The notes beneath the pieces are model-generated. The model saw nothing but the letters and a program-made list of their open reading frames with translations. It was not told where the DNA came from and did no database searches. 64,000 nt of DNA from an uncultured Nonlabens sp. (lineage in GTDB: Bacteria; Bacteroidota; Bacteroidia; Flavobacteriales; Flavobacteriaceae), in assembly GCF_947495285.1 (NCBI RefSeq), contig NZ_CANLXZ010000011.1:33639-97638 (forward strand), in the 5' to 3' direction. Below are positions 18,213 through 27,565 of this stretch, one piece after another. The position numbers and the translations under genes are program-made. The stretch's first letter is position 1; each line of letters opens with the position of its first letter.

Positions 18213-18899
18213 ATGCATTCACTTTTAAAAAATCTTAAAGTTGAGATTAACGATAAGCTTTATCTTAAAGATCCAGAAAGCTCTGATCTAGGTAAACGCA
18301 TAGTTAGTCACAGCATAGAGATGATTTATGACTTAGGTTTTGAAAACTTTACATTTAAGAAGTTAGGTACGGTTATAAAATCTAACGAGAGTTCTATATA
18401 TAGATATTTTGAGAGTAAGCATAAACTCTTATTGTATCTCACTTCATGGTACTGGAGCTGGATAGAATACCAGGTAATTTTAGAAACCATGGTTATGACT
18501 ACTCACGAGGATAAGTTAACTAAAGCAGTAGAAATTTTAACCCAAGAAATTTCTCAGGACTCAAATTTTAGTCATATTAATGAAGTGCTTTTAAATAAAA
18601 TAATCATTTCAGAGTTCTCAAAATCATATTTAACAAAATCTGTAGATCAAGAAAATAAAGAAGGTTTCTTTGCTATTTATAAACGTCTAGTTTTACGACT
18701 CAAAGATTTAATCATATCGGTAGATGGGACTTATAAATACCCTTCTTCTTTAAGCAGTATGATTGTAGATGGAGCTTTGCATCAACATTTTTTAAAAGAT
18801 CACTTTTCAGCAATCACAGATTGCAGTAGCAATACGACACCTACCCATTACTTTTTAAATTTAATTAATCAACTTATTATCACAAATGAAAAAAGATAA
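18213..18899 (+). CDS. TetR-family transcriptional regulator
   Basis: 228 aa from the ATG at 18213; an in-frame TTG three codons earlier is less likely. Helix-turn-helix about residues 25-75: ISHSIEMIYDLGFENFTFKK-like first helices and SNESSIYRYFESKHKLLLYL as recognition helix. The rest is the ligand/dimer domain. Its last codons overlap the following ABC gene by 14 bp, so it is the first gene of an export operon and probably its autoregulator. Confidence 0.85.
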   Translation: MHSLLKNLKVEINDKLYLKDPESSDLGKRIVSHSIEMIYDLGFENFTFKKLGTVIKSNESSIYRYFESKHKLLLYLTSWYWSWIEYQVILETMVMTTHEDKLTKAVEILTQEISQDSNFSHINEVLLNKIIISEFSKSYLTKSVDQENKEGFFAIYKRLVLRLKDLIISVDGTYKYPSSLSSMIVDGALHQHFLKDHFSAITDCSSNTTPTHYFLNLINQLIITNEKR

Positions 18900-20559
18900 A
18901 AATATACTCACAGCATGGCAGCGTTTAATACGTATGTTAGAGGTTGATAAAAAAGATATTAGACAGATATTTTACTATGCCATTTTTGCTGGAGTAGTTG
19001 GGTTATCCTTACCGTTGGGAATACAGGCTATTATAAACCTTATACAAGGTGCTCAAATAAGTACCTCATGGATACTACTGGTAATTCTCGTAACTGCTGG
19101 TGTTGCCTTTGGTGGTGTGTTACAAATAATGCAAATAAGAATAACAGAAAATATACAGCAAAAAATATTTACGAGATCCTCCTTTGATTTTGCTTTCAGA
19201 TTTCCTAAGATTAAAATGAGTGAGTTGCGTGGTACGTATCCGCCAGAACTGGCTAACCGGTTTTTTGATACCCTTACCATTCAGAAAAGTCTTTCTAAAT
19301 TATTAGTAGACTATCCTACCGCATTATTACAAATTATGTTGGGGCTACTTTTACTATCTTTTTATCACCCTTTCTTTATAGTTTATGGTGTCTTATTAGT
19401 AGTTTTAGCTTATATATTGTTTAAATTCACAGCAGAAAAAGGTTTAGAAACCAGTATTTTAGAGTCTAAAAGTAAGTATAGAGTAGCACACTGGTTACAA
19501 GAAATTGCAAGATCATTAGTAAGTTTTAAACTTTCTGGAGTAACTAATCATGCGGTAGAAAAAAATGATGCATTAGTGTCTAACTATCTCAATTATAGAG
19601 AACAACATTTTAAAGTATTAGTAAGACAGGCTATTCAACTAATAGGGTTTAAAGTTCTAATTACAGCTGGTCTACTTTTAATAGGTGGTTTATTAGTTTT
19701 AAGTAGAGAGATGAATATTGGACAATTTGTCGCGGCAGAACTTATTATTTTAATCATAATAGGTGCTGTGGAAAAAATAATTTCTGGTCTAGAATCGTTT
19801 TACGATATGCTTACTTCTTTAGAAAAACTAGGTGAAGTAGTGGATAAAGAGCTAGAACCACAATCTGGAGAACATCCTTTTACTCAAGATCAAAGTTTTA
19901 GTGTAGAGTTGGATCATGTAACTTTTACAGTTCCAGAAAGAACACAACCTATTCTCGATAATATATCTTTAAAAATATCTGAAAATTGTACCATTTTATT
20001 AAATGGAGCAAATGGTAGCGGTAAAGCCACTCTTTTAAGATTAATCGCTGGTATTATAGAACCTACACAAGGTAGTATTCATGTAAATAATTCAGACTTG
20101 AGAGGTTTAGATCTAAATTACTATAGAGCAAATCTAGGTCAGTCACTGGGTGAAGAAAGTCCCTTTGAAGGTACTTTAAGAGATAATATAACCTTTGGCG
20201 ATAGTTCAGTCAGTGACGAGCGTATATACTGGGTTTTAGAAAAGTTAGGACTAGTAAACTACCTTAAGAAATTACCTAAAGGGCTAGATACTATCATTTT
20301 TCCAGAAGGTAAACAGTTAAGTTACACGGTTGCAAAGAAAATTGTTTTGGCGCGTAGTGTAGTTAGACACCCTAAAATGCTTATTCTTAAAGACCCATTA
20401 GATCAATTTGAAAGTGAAGAGTCTGCTAGAATTATGGACTTCTTAACTGATAAAGCTAACGGCTGGTCCATCGTAGTGGTTAGTCAAAATAGAGAATGGA
20501 TGAAAAGATGTGGTAGGATGATCACATTACATAATGGTAAATTAATCTTAGATCAATAA
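18886..20559 (+). CDS. Type I exporter ABC protein with degenerate ATPase domain
   Basis: 557 aa: membrane domain about 20-310 (six helices), nucleotide-binding domain about 330-557. Every ATPase motif is altered: Walker A NGANGSGKAT has Ala for the Mg-binding Ser/Thr; the signature region reads QLSYTVAKK instead of LSGGQ; Walker B MLILKDPLDQFE has Lys for Asp and Asp for the catalytic Glu; the switch His is Gln (VVVSQNRE). The frame is intact and the membrane part well kept, so the gene is not decaying. Lies with HlyD and TolC partners in one operon. Confidence 0.85.
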   Translation: MKKDKNILTAWQRLIRMLEVDKKDIRQIFYYAIFAGVVGLSLPLGIQAIINLIQGAQISTSWILLVILVTAGVAFGGVLQIMQIRITENIQQKIFTRSSFDFAFRFPKIKMSELRGTYPPELANRFFDTLTIQKSLSKLLVDYPTALLQIMLGLLLLSFYHPFFIVYGVLLVVLAYILFKFTAEKGLETSILESKSKYRVAHWLQEIARSLVSFKLSGVTNHAVEKNDALVSNYLNYREQHFKVLVRQAIQLIGFKVLITAGLLLIGGLLVLSREMNIGQFVAAELIILIIIGAVEKIISGLESFYDMLTSLEKLGEVVDKELEPQSGEHPFTQDQSFSVELDHVTFTVPERTQPILDNISLKISENCTILLNGANGSGKATLLRLIAGIIEPTQGSIHVNNSDLRGLDLNYYRANLGQSLGEESPFEGTLRDNITFGDSSVSDERIYWVLEKLGLVNYLKKLPKGLDTIIFPEGKQLSYTVAKKIVLARSVVRHPKMLILKDPLDQFESEESARIMDFLTDKANGWSIVVVSQNREWMKRCGRMITLHNGKLILDQ

Positions 20560-20561
20560 GT

Positions 20562-21917
20562 ATGCTTAATATTTCTAAAAATAAACTTTCTGAACAGTTA
20601 GACCTGAACAATTTTAAGTCTGGTAGAAGAGTATTGAAGCGCAAGCATTATAAATTCTTCAATAGGTTTCTAGGTGGTTTTGCCATATTTGCCATCATTT
20701 TAATGTTTTTCCCTTGGACTCAAAACGTGAGTAGCAACGGTTACATAACCACGTTAACACCAGATCAAAGACCATTAACGCTGCAGTCTCCTATCGCAGG
20801 TCGTATCGTAGAATGGTATGTAAAAGAAGGTGATAGAGTTATAAAAGGTGATACTATCTTGAAAATAAGCGAGGTAAAAAGTGAATACTTTGACCCTAAT
20901 CTGGTAGACCGTACGGGACAACAAATAGACGCAAAATCTGCCAGTGTAGAATCCTATCGATTTAAAATAGCCGCTCTAGATAATCAGATAGCTGCTATAC
21001 GTAGAGAACGCGAGTTAAAACTAGATCAGGCAAAAAATAAATTGATCCAGTCACGACTTAAAATTATACAAGACAGTACTGATTTAGAAGCGGTTAAAAA
21101 CGACGAGAAAATTGCACAAACACAATTAATACGTACCGAGACTCTAGAAAAAGAAGGTTTTAAATCTCAAGCAGACGTAGAAGAGAAAAACCTGAAAGCT
21201 AGAACCACCACTTCTAAAACCATATCGCAGCAACAAAAATTATTGCAAAGTAGAAATGCATTAATTAATGCAGAGATAGAGCTTAACCGTATAAGGCAAG
21301 AATATGCAGAGAAGATAGCAAAGGCAAGAAGTGACCAGTTTACTGCACAATCGAGTCAGTTAGATGTAGAAGCACAAGTTAGTAAACTAGAGACAGATCG
21401 TACTAATTATCAAATAAGAAACGACCTGTATTTTGTAACAGCACCACAAGATGGTTTTATAAATAAAGCAATAAAAGGTGGTATAGGAGAGACCTTTAAA
21501 GATGGAGAGGCGCTTATCAACATCATGCCTACTAATTATGACCTAGCTGTAGAGACATTTATATCACCTATAGACCTGCCACTTATGCACGTAGGAGAAG
21601 AGGTGCGTGTACAATTTGATGGCTGGCCAGCGATCATTTTTTCAGGATGGCCCAACGTTTCTTATGGTACTTATGGTGCAAGAGTTGTTGCTGTAGAGAC
21701 TTTCATAAGCGATAATGGAAAATATCGTGTACTACTTGCTCCAGACCAGCAGGACCATGAATGGCCAGAAGCACTACGTCCAGGCTCTGGAGCGCGTACC
21801 ATTGCCTTATTAGAAGACGTACCTATCTGGTATGAAATGTGGCGTAAACTCAACGGTTTTCCACCTAATTATTATACACCTCAAACTACTAAAAAAGATC
21901 AGAATGGGAAGAAATAA
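20562..21917 (+). CDS. HlyD-family periplasmic adaptor (membrane fusion protein)
   Basis: 451 aa. One membrane helix about 42-62 (FLGGFAIFAIILMFFPW), lipoyl-like half (LTLQSPIAGRIVEWYVKEGD), long alpha-helical hairpin about 130-290 rich in Glu, Lys and Gln, second lipoyl half (FVTAPQDGFINKAI) and beta-barrel domain. Links the inner-membrane ABC partner to a TolC channel. Two bases after the ABC gene; overlaps the TolC gene by 14 bp. Confidence 0.92.
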   Translation: MLNISKNKLSEQLDLNNFKSGRRVLKRKHYKFFNRFLGGFAIFAIILMFFPWTQNVSSNGYITTLTPDQRPLTLQSPIAGRIVEWYVKEGDRVIKGDTILKISEVKSEYFDPNLVDRTGQQIDAKSASVESYRFKIAALDNQIAAIRRERELKLDQAKNKLIQSRLKIIQDSTDLEAVKNDEKIAQTQLIRTETLEKEGFKSQADVEEKNLKARTTTSKTISQQQKLLQSRNALINAEIELNRIRQEYAEKIAKARSDQFTAQSSQLDVEAQVSKLETDRTNYQIRNDLYFVTAPQDGFINKAIKGGIGETFKDGEALINIMPTNYDLAVETFISPIDLPLMHVGEEVRVQFDGWPAIIFSGWPNVSYGTYGARVVAVETFISDNGKYRVLLAPDQQDHEWPEALRPGSGARTIALLEDVPIWYEMWRKLNGFPPNYYTPQTTKKDQNGKK

Positions 21918-23367
21918 ATCATTCTCTGTTTGCTTTACGATAGTGTTATTATTGGTTTCTTTAAGTGTGATGGCGGTTCCGCTTTCGCAAAAGCGAGACC
22001 TACAACAACCTCCAGAAACTATAACTCTAGATACTACCATAATGAGTCTTAGAGAGTTTTTAGGCTACGTAAAAAAGCATCATCCAGTAGTGAAACAGGC
22101 AAATCTTTTAATAGACGAAGGTCAGGCGCAACTATTAAAAGCTCGTGGTGGTTTTGACCCTAAAATAGAGGTAGATTATAATCGTAAAGATTTTAAGGGT
22201 ACTGAATATTATGACGAGTTGAGCGGTGCTTTTAAAATTCCTACATGGTACGGTGTAGAATTTAAAGCAGGTGCAGAGCGTAATGAAGGTGAGTTTCTTG
22301 ATCCATCACTTACTGTTCCAGAAGATGGGCTTTACAGCGCTGGTGTTAGCGTGCAATTAGGTCAGGGATTATGGATCAATGAGCGTATGGCTACCTTGAG
22401 AAAAGCTAAACTATTTAAACAGCAAACTCAAGCAGAAAAGAATTTACTTGTTAACGCTGTTATTTATGATGCAACACAAGTTTATTTTAAATGGTGGCAA
22501 GCCTCACAAGAAATAGATTTATTTAAAGGTATTTTAAAAAATGCACAAACTAGATTAAGAGGTATAAAACGAAGTGTTGAAACTGGAGATAAGGCCGTTA
22601 TAGATTCTGTAGAAGCGCGTATTGCGGTTAAAAAAAGACTCTTAGGTTATGAGCAAGCAAAGATAGATTTCTTAAAGAATAGCCTAGAATTATCAAATTA
22701 CCTATGGATAGATGACATACCAGTAGAATTGCAAGAAAATGTTTTTCCAGAAGAAGAGCTTATCTCTCAAATAGATGCTGCACTAGAAATTATGGGACAG
22801 TCTCTAGATCTTTTTACCATCGATAATCATCCTAAAATTCTAGCATTAAATCTTAAAATGAACCAGTTAGAGGTAGATAAAAAACTCAAAGCAAATAAGC
22901 TATTGCCTAAAATTGAAGCAAAATATGATGTTTTATCCCCAGATTGGAACAACGCAAATTCTTATAAGTTGAGTGACTATAAAGCTGGTGTGAAATTTTC
23001 TATTCCTTTATTTTTAAGGAAAGAACGAGGTGATTTAAAACTAGCTCAAATTAAATTGCAGGATGCACAATATGATATACTGTCTTCTAGTCTAGCAATA
23101 GATAATAAAATAAAAGGTATATTCAGTGAGATAGATTCTTATGTCTTACAAAATGAAATCACTCAAGAGATAGAACAAGACTCTAGACTCATGCTCACCG
23201 CAGAGGAGCGTAAATTTGAATTAGGAGATAGTTCTCTATTTTTAATTAACTCTAGAGAAACTAAATTAATAGAGGCCAGTCTTAAAAAACTAGAAGTAGG
23301 CATGAAATTATTGGGCTCAAAAGCTCGATTATTTAATAGCCTGGCTATAGTGCCAGAGAATTTATAA
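21904..23367 (+). CDS. TolC-family outer-membrane efflux protein
   Basis: 487 aa from the ATG at 21904, which gives a clean signal peptide (FTIVLLLVSLSVMA); an upstream in-frame ATG at 21832 inside the hlyD-like gene would bury it. Two repeats of alpha-helical/beta-strand TolC architecture: SLREFLGYVKKHHPVVKQA at the start and TIDNHPKILALNLKMNQLEVDKK in the second half. A palindrome variant lies just after the signal peptide (PLSQKRD). Last gene of the export operon, ended by hairpin 23366-23397. Confidence 0.9.
   Translation: MGRNKSFSVCFTIVLLLVSLSVMAVPLSQKRDLQQPPETITLDTTIMSLREFLGYVKKHHPVVKQANLLIDEGQAQLLKARGGFDPKIEVDYNRKDFKGTEYYDELSGAFKIPTWYGVEFKAGAERNEGEFLDPSLTVPEDGLYSAGVSVQLGQGLWINERMATLRKAKLFKQQTQAEKNLLVNAVIYDATQVYFKWWQASQEIDLFKGILKNAQTRLRGIKRSVETGDKAVIDSVEARIAVKKRLLGYEQAKIDFLKNSLELSNYLWIDDIPVELQENVFPEEELISQIDAALEIMGQSLDLFTIDNHPKILALNLKMNQLEVDKKLKANKLLPKIEAKYDVLSPDWNNANSYKLSDYKAGVKFSIPLFLRKERGDLKLAQIKLQDAQYDILSSSLAIDNKIKGIFSEIDSYVLQNEITQEIEQDSRLMLTAEERKFELGDSSLFLINSRETKLIEASLKKLEVGMKLLGSKARLFNSLAIVPENL
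21980..21995. repeat. Palindrome variant, copy 7 (one mismatch)
   Basis: CGCTTTCGCAAAAGCG, right arm changed; encodes LSQKR at the start of mature TolC-like protein. Confidence 0.85.
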
Positions 23368-23397
23368 CTAGCTGGTTAACCGGCTAGTTGTTTTTTT
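23366..23397 (+). terminator. Intrinsic terminator of the export operon
   Basis: 10-bp stem AACTAGCTGG / CCGGCTAGTT (one G-U pair), loop TTAA, then GTTTTTTT. It begins at the tolC-like stop codon and overlaps the 3' end of convergent rluF. Confidence 0.9.
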
Positions 23398-24139
23398 GAG
23401 CTTTATATTTATGGTATTCTTTAGAACTCTCACTAGTTAGTTCATTAAGTTTATTTAACTCTTCTTTAGTCAGGTCTCTGTAAGTACCATGCGCCACATC
23501 TAGAGGTATGTTCATGATACGTACACGTTTTAATTTAGTCACGCGATAGTCTAGATATTCACACATGCGACGTATCTGTCTATTAAGTCCCTGTGTTAGA
23601 ATTATTTTAAAAGTCTTGCGACCTATTTGTTCTACTTCACATTCCTTAGTAACCGTGTCTAGAATAGGGATTCCTGAAGCCATTTTTCTAATAAAATCCT
23701 CATTAATCGTGCGGTCTACGGTAACTATGTATTCCTTACCGTGGTTGTTACGAGAGCGTAATATTTTATTCACTATGTCGCCATCGTTAGTAAGTAAAAT
23801 TAATCCTTCACTCATTTTATCTAGTCTACCTATAGGAAAAATACGAGTAGGATAGTTTATAAAATCTATAATATTGTCTTTTTCTACACGTGTGTCTGTA
23901 GTACACACTATTCCTACAGGCTTGTTAAAAGCAATGTAAACAGGCTTTTCTTTCTTTTTAGAAATAGATTCACCATCTACAGCAACCGCATCGTTAGGTA
24001 ATACTTTAGTTCCCATTTCTGGTACTTTACCATTGATAGTCACACGTTCTTGCTCGATTAACTTATCTGCAGCACGACGAGAGCAAAAACCTTGCTCACT
24101 TAGGTATTTATTAATACGTATTCCTGTAGTTTCTGACAT
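23384..24139 (-). CDS. rluF: 23S rRNA pseudouridine synthase RluF
   Basis: 251 aa. S4 RNA-binding domain about 5-60 (IRINKYLSEQGFCSRRAADK), then RsuA-type synthase: FNKPVGIVCTTDTRVEKDNI, catalytic Asp in PIGRLDKMSEGLILLTNDG, and LTQGLNRQIRRMCEYLDYRV. The VCTTD/NIIDFINYP details match RluF rather than RluB/RluE. Modifies the helix 80-93 region of 23S rRNA (U2604 in E. coli). Short lysine-rich tail. Confidence 0.92.
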   Translation of the reverse strand: MSETTGIRINKYLSEQGFCSRRAADKLIEQERVTINGKVPEMGTKVLPNDAVAVDGESISKKKEKPVYIAFNKPVGIVCTTDTRVEKDNIIDFINYPTRIFPIGRLDKMSEGLILLTNDGDIVNKILRSRNNHGKEYIVTVDRTINEDFIRKMASGIPILDTVTKECEVEQIGRKTFKIILTQGLNRQIRRMCEYLDYRVTKLKRVRIMNIPLDVAHGTYRDLTKEELNKLNELTSESSKEYHKYKAQKNN

Positions 24140-24242
24140 GTTGCAAAGGTAGGATTTTGTTCTATCATTTTACATTCTTCTTTTTATACTTTAAGGATCA
24201 ATATGGATAAATTCTTAGTCACTAACTTATAGTTGTAACAAT

Positions 24243-24779
24243 ATGAGTATAGCAGCTACTTATAATAAAAAAGCTACCTTAATGGAGACTAATCAAAAGA
24301 ATCAACAACAATTTGCGCAACACTCTGCCTCACAACAGAGCCAGCAGCGTTATTATAATTACATGCCTACAGATAATTTAAACACATTTGCCACATTGCA
24401 TCTAGTAAAAGGTATTTTAACCATACTGTTTTCATTATTCTTTTTATTATACATGATTATAGGTACGGTAATGACATTTGCACCTATGAATGAAGATGTA
24501 GATATGCCTATTCACCCAGGTAATATCTTTGTCATTATAGGAGGTATAGGGTTTTTAATCACAGTAACTATTGGGGTTTTAACCTTGCTAGCTAGCAAGT
24601 ACATAAAAGAAAGACGTAATTACAACTTCATTTTTGCAATAGCTGTTATCAACTGTATTACCGGTGTTCTAGGTATTGTCTTAGGAATATTTACTATTTT
24701 AGATTTAAATAAACCTCATGTTCAGGCCCAGTTTCAACCTGGTTATGATCCATTAAATCCATTAGAGAACATGCAGTAA
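24243..24779 (+). CDS. Small membrane protein of unknown function
   Basis: 178 aa, not recognised. Gln/Asn-rich hydrophilic N-terminus (about 1-50), then three hydrophobic helices: about 58-83, 93-118 and 125-150. The Tyr/Pro-rich ends face one side. The start may instead be the ATG at 24282 (METNQKN). TATAGTTG at 24229-24236 resembles a weak -7 box. Similar small three-helix proteins are common in flavobacteria; no function can be assigned. Confidence 0.65.
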   Translation: MSIAATYNKKATLMETNQKNQQQFAQHSASQQSQQRYYNYMPTDNLNTFATLHLVKGILTILFSLFFLLYMIIGTVMTFAPMNEDVDMPIHPGNIFVIIGGIGFLITVTIGVLTLLASKYIKERRNYNFIFAIAVINCITGVLGIVLGIFTILDLNKPHVQAQFQPGYDPLNPLENMQ

Positions 24780-24790
24780 TATTTGTGTTT

Positions 24791-24806
24791 CGCTTTCGCG
24801 AAAGCG
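24791..24806. repeat. Palindrome CGCTTTCGCGAAAGCG, copy 8
   Basis: Perfect intergenic copy, 12 bp after the membrane-protein stop codon; no T-run follows, so it does not look like a terminator. Confidence 0.95.
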
Positions 24807-24867
24807 GAATCTACATCCACCTCAATTAATTACCTATTTCTTTAATCAATTTGAGAGATGATAACAG

Positions 24868-24875
24868 TACCTTTG
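24868..24875 (+). promoter_or_regulatory. Predicted -7 promoter box
   Basis: TACCTTTG matches TAnnTTTG, 21 bp before the next ATG; a TTTG at 24850-24853 is somewhat close for a -33 box. Confidence 0.6.
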
Positions 24876-24896
24876 CAATTAGAAATTAAATAGATA

Positions 24897-25262
24897 ATGA
24901 CCTTAGAACAATTCCTTACAGACATCTTATTCAAAGACCTAGACCATAAAGTCACTGAAGATGGCGTGCACCTTTTTCCATCAGAATCCTTTAGAGAGGT
25001 GATAGAAAGAAGTATGAAAAATGGTGTAGGAATGTACAAAGTTCTGGTTTGGAAAAAAGATGAAGTAGAGCAAGTTCTTACTCACGATCAGTTTCTAAAA
25101 AAAGCAACCGATTTAAGATGGGCAAAGACCGCTTATTTTCAGTTTGCTAGAGAAGATGCTGATTATCAATTCAGTGGAGTGTTTAAAGTGTCAGAAAAAT
25201 TATTGCAACGTGCTGCTTTATTTGTTCCTAAAGTAAAGAAGAAAGACGAAGAGGAAGAATAA
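24897..25262 (+). CDS. Conserved hypothetical cytosolic protein
   Basis: 121 aa, not recognised. Compact alpha/beta composition, no signal peptide or membrane segment, ending in a Lys run and DEEEE. Motifs such as DGVHLFPSESFREVIERS and WAKTAYFQFAREDADYQFSGVF look like a well-packed small domain. Own promoter and a good terminator, so monocistronic. No role can be assigned. Confidence 0.7.
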   Translation: MTLEQFLTDILFKDLDHKVTEDGVHLFPSESFREVIERSMKNGVGMYKVLVWKKDEVEQVLTHDQFLKKATDLRWAKTAYFQFAREDADYQFSGVFKVSEKLLQRAALFVPKVKKKDEEEE

Positions 25263-25288
25263 TTTTTTTCAATTATACGAATTTAAGG

Positions 25289-25322
25289 AAGCTGTCTCAT
25301 TTATTGGAGGCAGTTTTTTTTG
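25289..25322 (+). terminator. Intrinsic terminator
   Basis: Stem centred on CTGTCTC (25292-25298) with GAGGCAG (25307-25313), extended by A-T pairs, 8-nt loop, followed by nine T. Confidence 0.88.
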
Positions 25323-25399
25323 TTTTATACTTTGATGAATCGATGTTTATTTATATATAAATATTTGATAATCAGATGTATGAATGGTAGTTTTAAAGA

Positions 25400-25858
25400 C
25401 TATTTGATAATATCTCTCATTATTTTAATATGATGGTGGGTATGTATCCCCATAAATTTAATAGTATCTTCCAGGTTTAACCATCTAAAAAGCGGATGCT
25501 TAAAAGTCTTATTACTAGGTAAAGTATTAAGGTCCTTTATAGCCTTTTCAGCTTTATCGAGTTCTATTAATAGTTCTTCATTAGTCTTTATATTTAATGG
25601 TAAAGTTTGTTGAGGCGCACGGCCTTTACCCCTAGGTATGTAACCGGTTTTCATTATTATGAATTTGGTAAAAGAAAATATAGGTTGATAATCTCTAGGG
25701 TTAGAGTGTTCTAATACCTCGCATATGGAGTTTAATATCTGTAAAGTATGATCTATGTGCCAGTAAGTTCCTTTTTTAGAGATCTTATTATTTACAAGGT
25801 CTCCTTTATGAATATAGGATTTGATTTCAGTTAATTGTTGATATAATTGATCTGACAT
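25400..25858 (-). CDS. DUF1569 / DinB-like protein
   Basis: 152 aa four-helix protein. Histidines at WHIDHTLQIL and GIHTHHHIKIMRDI occupy the DinB-superfamily metal positions, and the length and RGKGRAPQQTLP segment fit DUF1569. DinB-like proteins bind Zn or Ni and often transfer thiol groups, but for this subfamily the substrate is unknown. 20 bp downstream of the Gre-like gene, probably cotranscribed. Confidence 0.75.
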   Translation of the reverse strand: MSDQLYQQLTEIKSYIHKGDLVNNKISKKGTYWHIDHTLQILNSICEVLEHSNPRDYQPIFSFTKFIIMKTGYIPRGKGRAPQQTLPLNIKTNEELLIELDKAEKAIKDLNTLPSNKTFKHPLFRWLNLEDTIKFMGIHTHHHIKIMRDIIK

Positions 25859-25878
25859 AATAGAGAGATAAGTTATAA

Positions 25879-26346
25879 TTAAAACACGTTAAGTATCATT
25901 ACTTCCCGATTCTGAAAAATAATAGTATCGCCCTTTTTTTTACTTTTTAAAGCCTGTCCTATAGGAGAAGATAGAGATACTGCAAAGCAATCCATACCAT
26001 TAACCACTAGTTTTCCCATACCTGCGGCTATATAAAAATAACCAGAAGGTAGTACAACAAGTGCTCCAGGTTCTATAAAGGAGCATTCTTTATCAGGATC
26101 TATGCGCAGTAGTTGGTCTAGGATAATAGATGTTTCGGCACGTTGCCTTTTATAGAGTTCTTCTTCATTTTGAATCATAGCTCTTCCTGTCTCATACTTA
26201 TCACCTGCGCTACTTTTAGTTTCATTGCGCTTTGCATCCATTAAAGAATCTAGATTTTTTTTTATGATGGTTAATCGTTGACCTACAGTTTCTAGACAGT
26301 AAGTGTTGATAGCTTTTTTAAATTCAGGAAAATCGATAGTATTCAT
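25879..26346 (-). CDS. GreA/GreB-family C-terminal domain protein
   Basis: 155 aa. N-terminal helical region (about 1-85) includes SSAGDKYETGRAMIQNEEE, reminiscent of the Gre coiled coil, and the C-terminal part (about 90-155) has FIEPGALVVLPSGYFYIAAG and SLSSPIGQALKSKKKGDTI, the FKBP-like Gre fold (SP(I/L)GxALxGKxxGD). The acidic DE tip of true transcript-cleavage factors is not evident, so it may bind the polymerase secondary channel in another role. Confidence 0.75.
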   Translation of the reverse strand: MNTIDFPEFKKAINTYCLETVGQRLTIIKKNLDSLMDAKRNETKSSAGDKYETGRAMIQNEEELYKRQRAETSIILDQLLRIDPDKECSFIEPGALVVLPSGYFYIAAGMGKLVVNGMDCFAVSLSSPIGQALKSKKKGDTIIFQNREVMILNVF

Positions 26347-26370
26347 ATAAAAGTAAATATAGAATAAAAA

Positions 26371-26398
26371 AAAAGTCTCGTGGCAAGACGAGACTTTT
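26371..26398 (-). terminator. Intrinsic terminator of the fasciclin gene
   Basis: Perfect 11-bp stem AAAAGTCTCGT / ACGAGACTTTT with a 6-nt loop; read on the minus strand it runs into a ten-base U-tract (A-run at 26365-26374). Confidence 0.9.
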
Positions 26399-26418
26399 AA
26401 AATAGGAATAATGGACGA

Positions 26419-27399
26419 TTAATTACTGCGTATAAATAAATCAATACTATGTACAACACCATTAATAGCGGTAATGTCTGTAGTAGAAACATTTGCCGTG
26501 TTCATTGTGGCGTCTGTGATAACCGCGCCAGCACTTATTACATCTACGGTAAAAGATGTGCTAGGTCTTAGGGTGTTTACTATTAAACCTGTACTAAGGT
26601 CTCCAGAACGTAAACGGTCATTACCTACTACGTGGTATAATAAATCTTCGGTTATGTCTGTCTCACTCGTTATGTCTGCAATAGAATCAAACTCGTCTGT
26701 AGCGTCTAAATCTACTAGTGCCTGAAAAGCAGCGTCGTTAGGGGCAAAAATAGTATAAGGATCCATTAAAGTACCATCTGTATTAGAAAGGTCGGTTTCT
26801 AATCCATTTATTTGTAAAGCTGCCGTCAGTTCACTGAATTCTGGATTTGCAGCAATTAAAGAAAAAACAGTTGGTAACTCTATTACAGCGTTAACTATGT
26901 GTACGACCCCATTATCAGCATCGCTATCGGCCTCTATAATAGTTACATTACCGTTTAAAAGGATAGAAGTGCCTGTTTCAATAAATAAATCTAGAGACTC
27001 TATCTCGTCATCTTTACCTAGTGTTTTTATATAATCGGTAGTCATTACATCTGTAGTTACCTCGGTCGTTAACGTGTGGTATTGAAGTATATCTCTTAAG
27101 TCTGCCACAGGAATATCATCTATACTAGCGATACCGTTTGCAGTCAAGTAATTTGTAAAAGCAGTGTTATTAGGAGCAAATAAAGTAAAAGTGGCAGAAG
27201 AGTTAAAGGTAGTATTTAAACCTGTTCTTATAAGTGCAGCGTTTAACATGCTTAGATCTGCATTGTTTTCTGTCTGATTGAGTATCGAGTTGACACCAGG
27301 TATTACATTACCATTATCATCTGCATCTTCACAAGCGGTAAATAATATAGCTACCGTAGCAAAAATAGCTAAGGTGTATTTCTTAAAAGTATTCATCAT
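26419..27399 (-). CDS. Fasciclin-domain lipoprotein
   Basis: 326 aa. Lipoprotein signal peptide with lipobox LFTAC around residue 21, then two fasciclin repeats: about 45-170 (FTLFAPNNTAFTNYL, DILQYHTLTTEV, VHIVNAVIELP) and about 180-325 (YTIFAPNDAAFQALVDL, LLYHVVGNDRLR, GVVHSIDLFI). Such proteins sit on the cell surface and mediate adhesion. Start set at the ATG pair at 27394-27399; an upstream TTG is unlikely. Second repeat has a Thr/Asp-rich loop. Confidence 0.92.
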   Translation of the reverse strand: MMNTFKKYTLAIFATVAILFTACEDADDNGNVIPGVNSILNQTENNADLSMLNAALIRTGLNTTFNSSATFTLFAPNNTAFTNYLTANGIASIDDIPVADLRDILQYHTLTTEVTTDVMTTDYIKTLGKDDEIESLDLFIETGTSILLNGNVTIIEADSDADNGVVHIVNAVIELPTVFSLIAANPEFSELTAALQINGLETDLSNTDGTLMDPYTIFAPNDAAFQALVDLDATDEFDSIADITSETDITEDLLYHVVGNDRLRSGDLSTGLIVNTLRPSTSFTVDVISAGAVITDATMNTANVSTTDITAINGVVHSIDLFIRSN

Positions 27400-27553
27400 T
27401 TTCAATATTCTTTTTCAGCTTGCAAAATAACAAAATCAAAGCATTTATATTACTAGTTGTAAGTTGAAACTCTCGTTATTTTTAATAAATAAAATACTTG
27501 TAGCGATAAGAAAAATCTAACATTTTAAGAACTCTTATAGTTGACTCTTATTG

Positions 27554-27561
27554 TATTTTTG
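27554..27561 (+). promoter_or_regulatory. Predicted -7 box 4 nt before mnmA
   Basis: TATTTTTG matches TAnnTTTG; only four bases separate it from the ATG at 27566, so transcription would start at or beside the start codon. Confidence 0.55.
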
Positions 27562-27565
27562 CATC

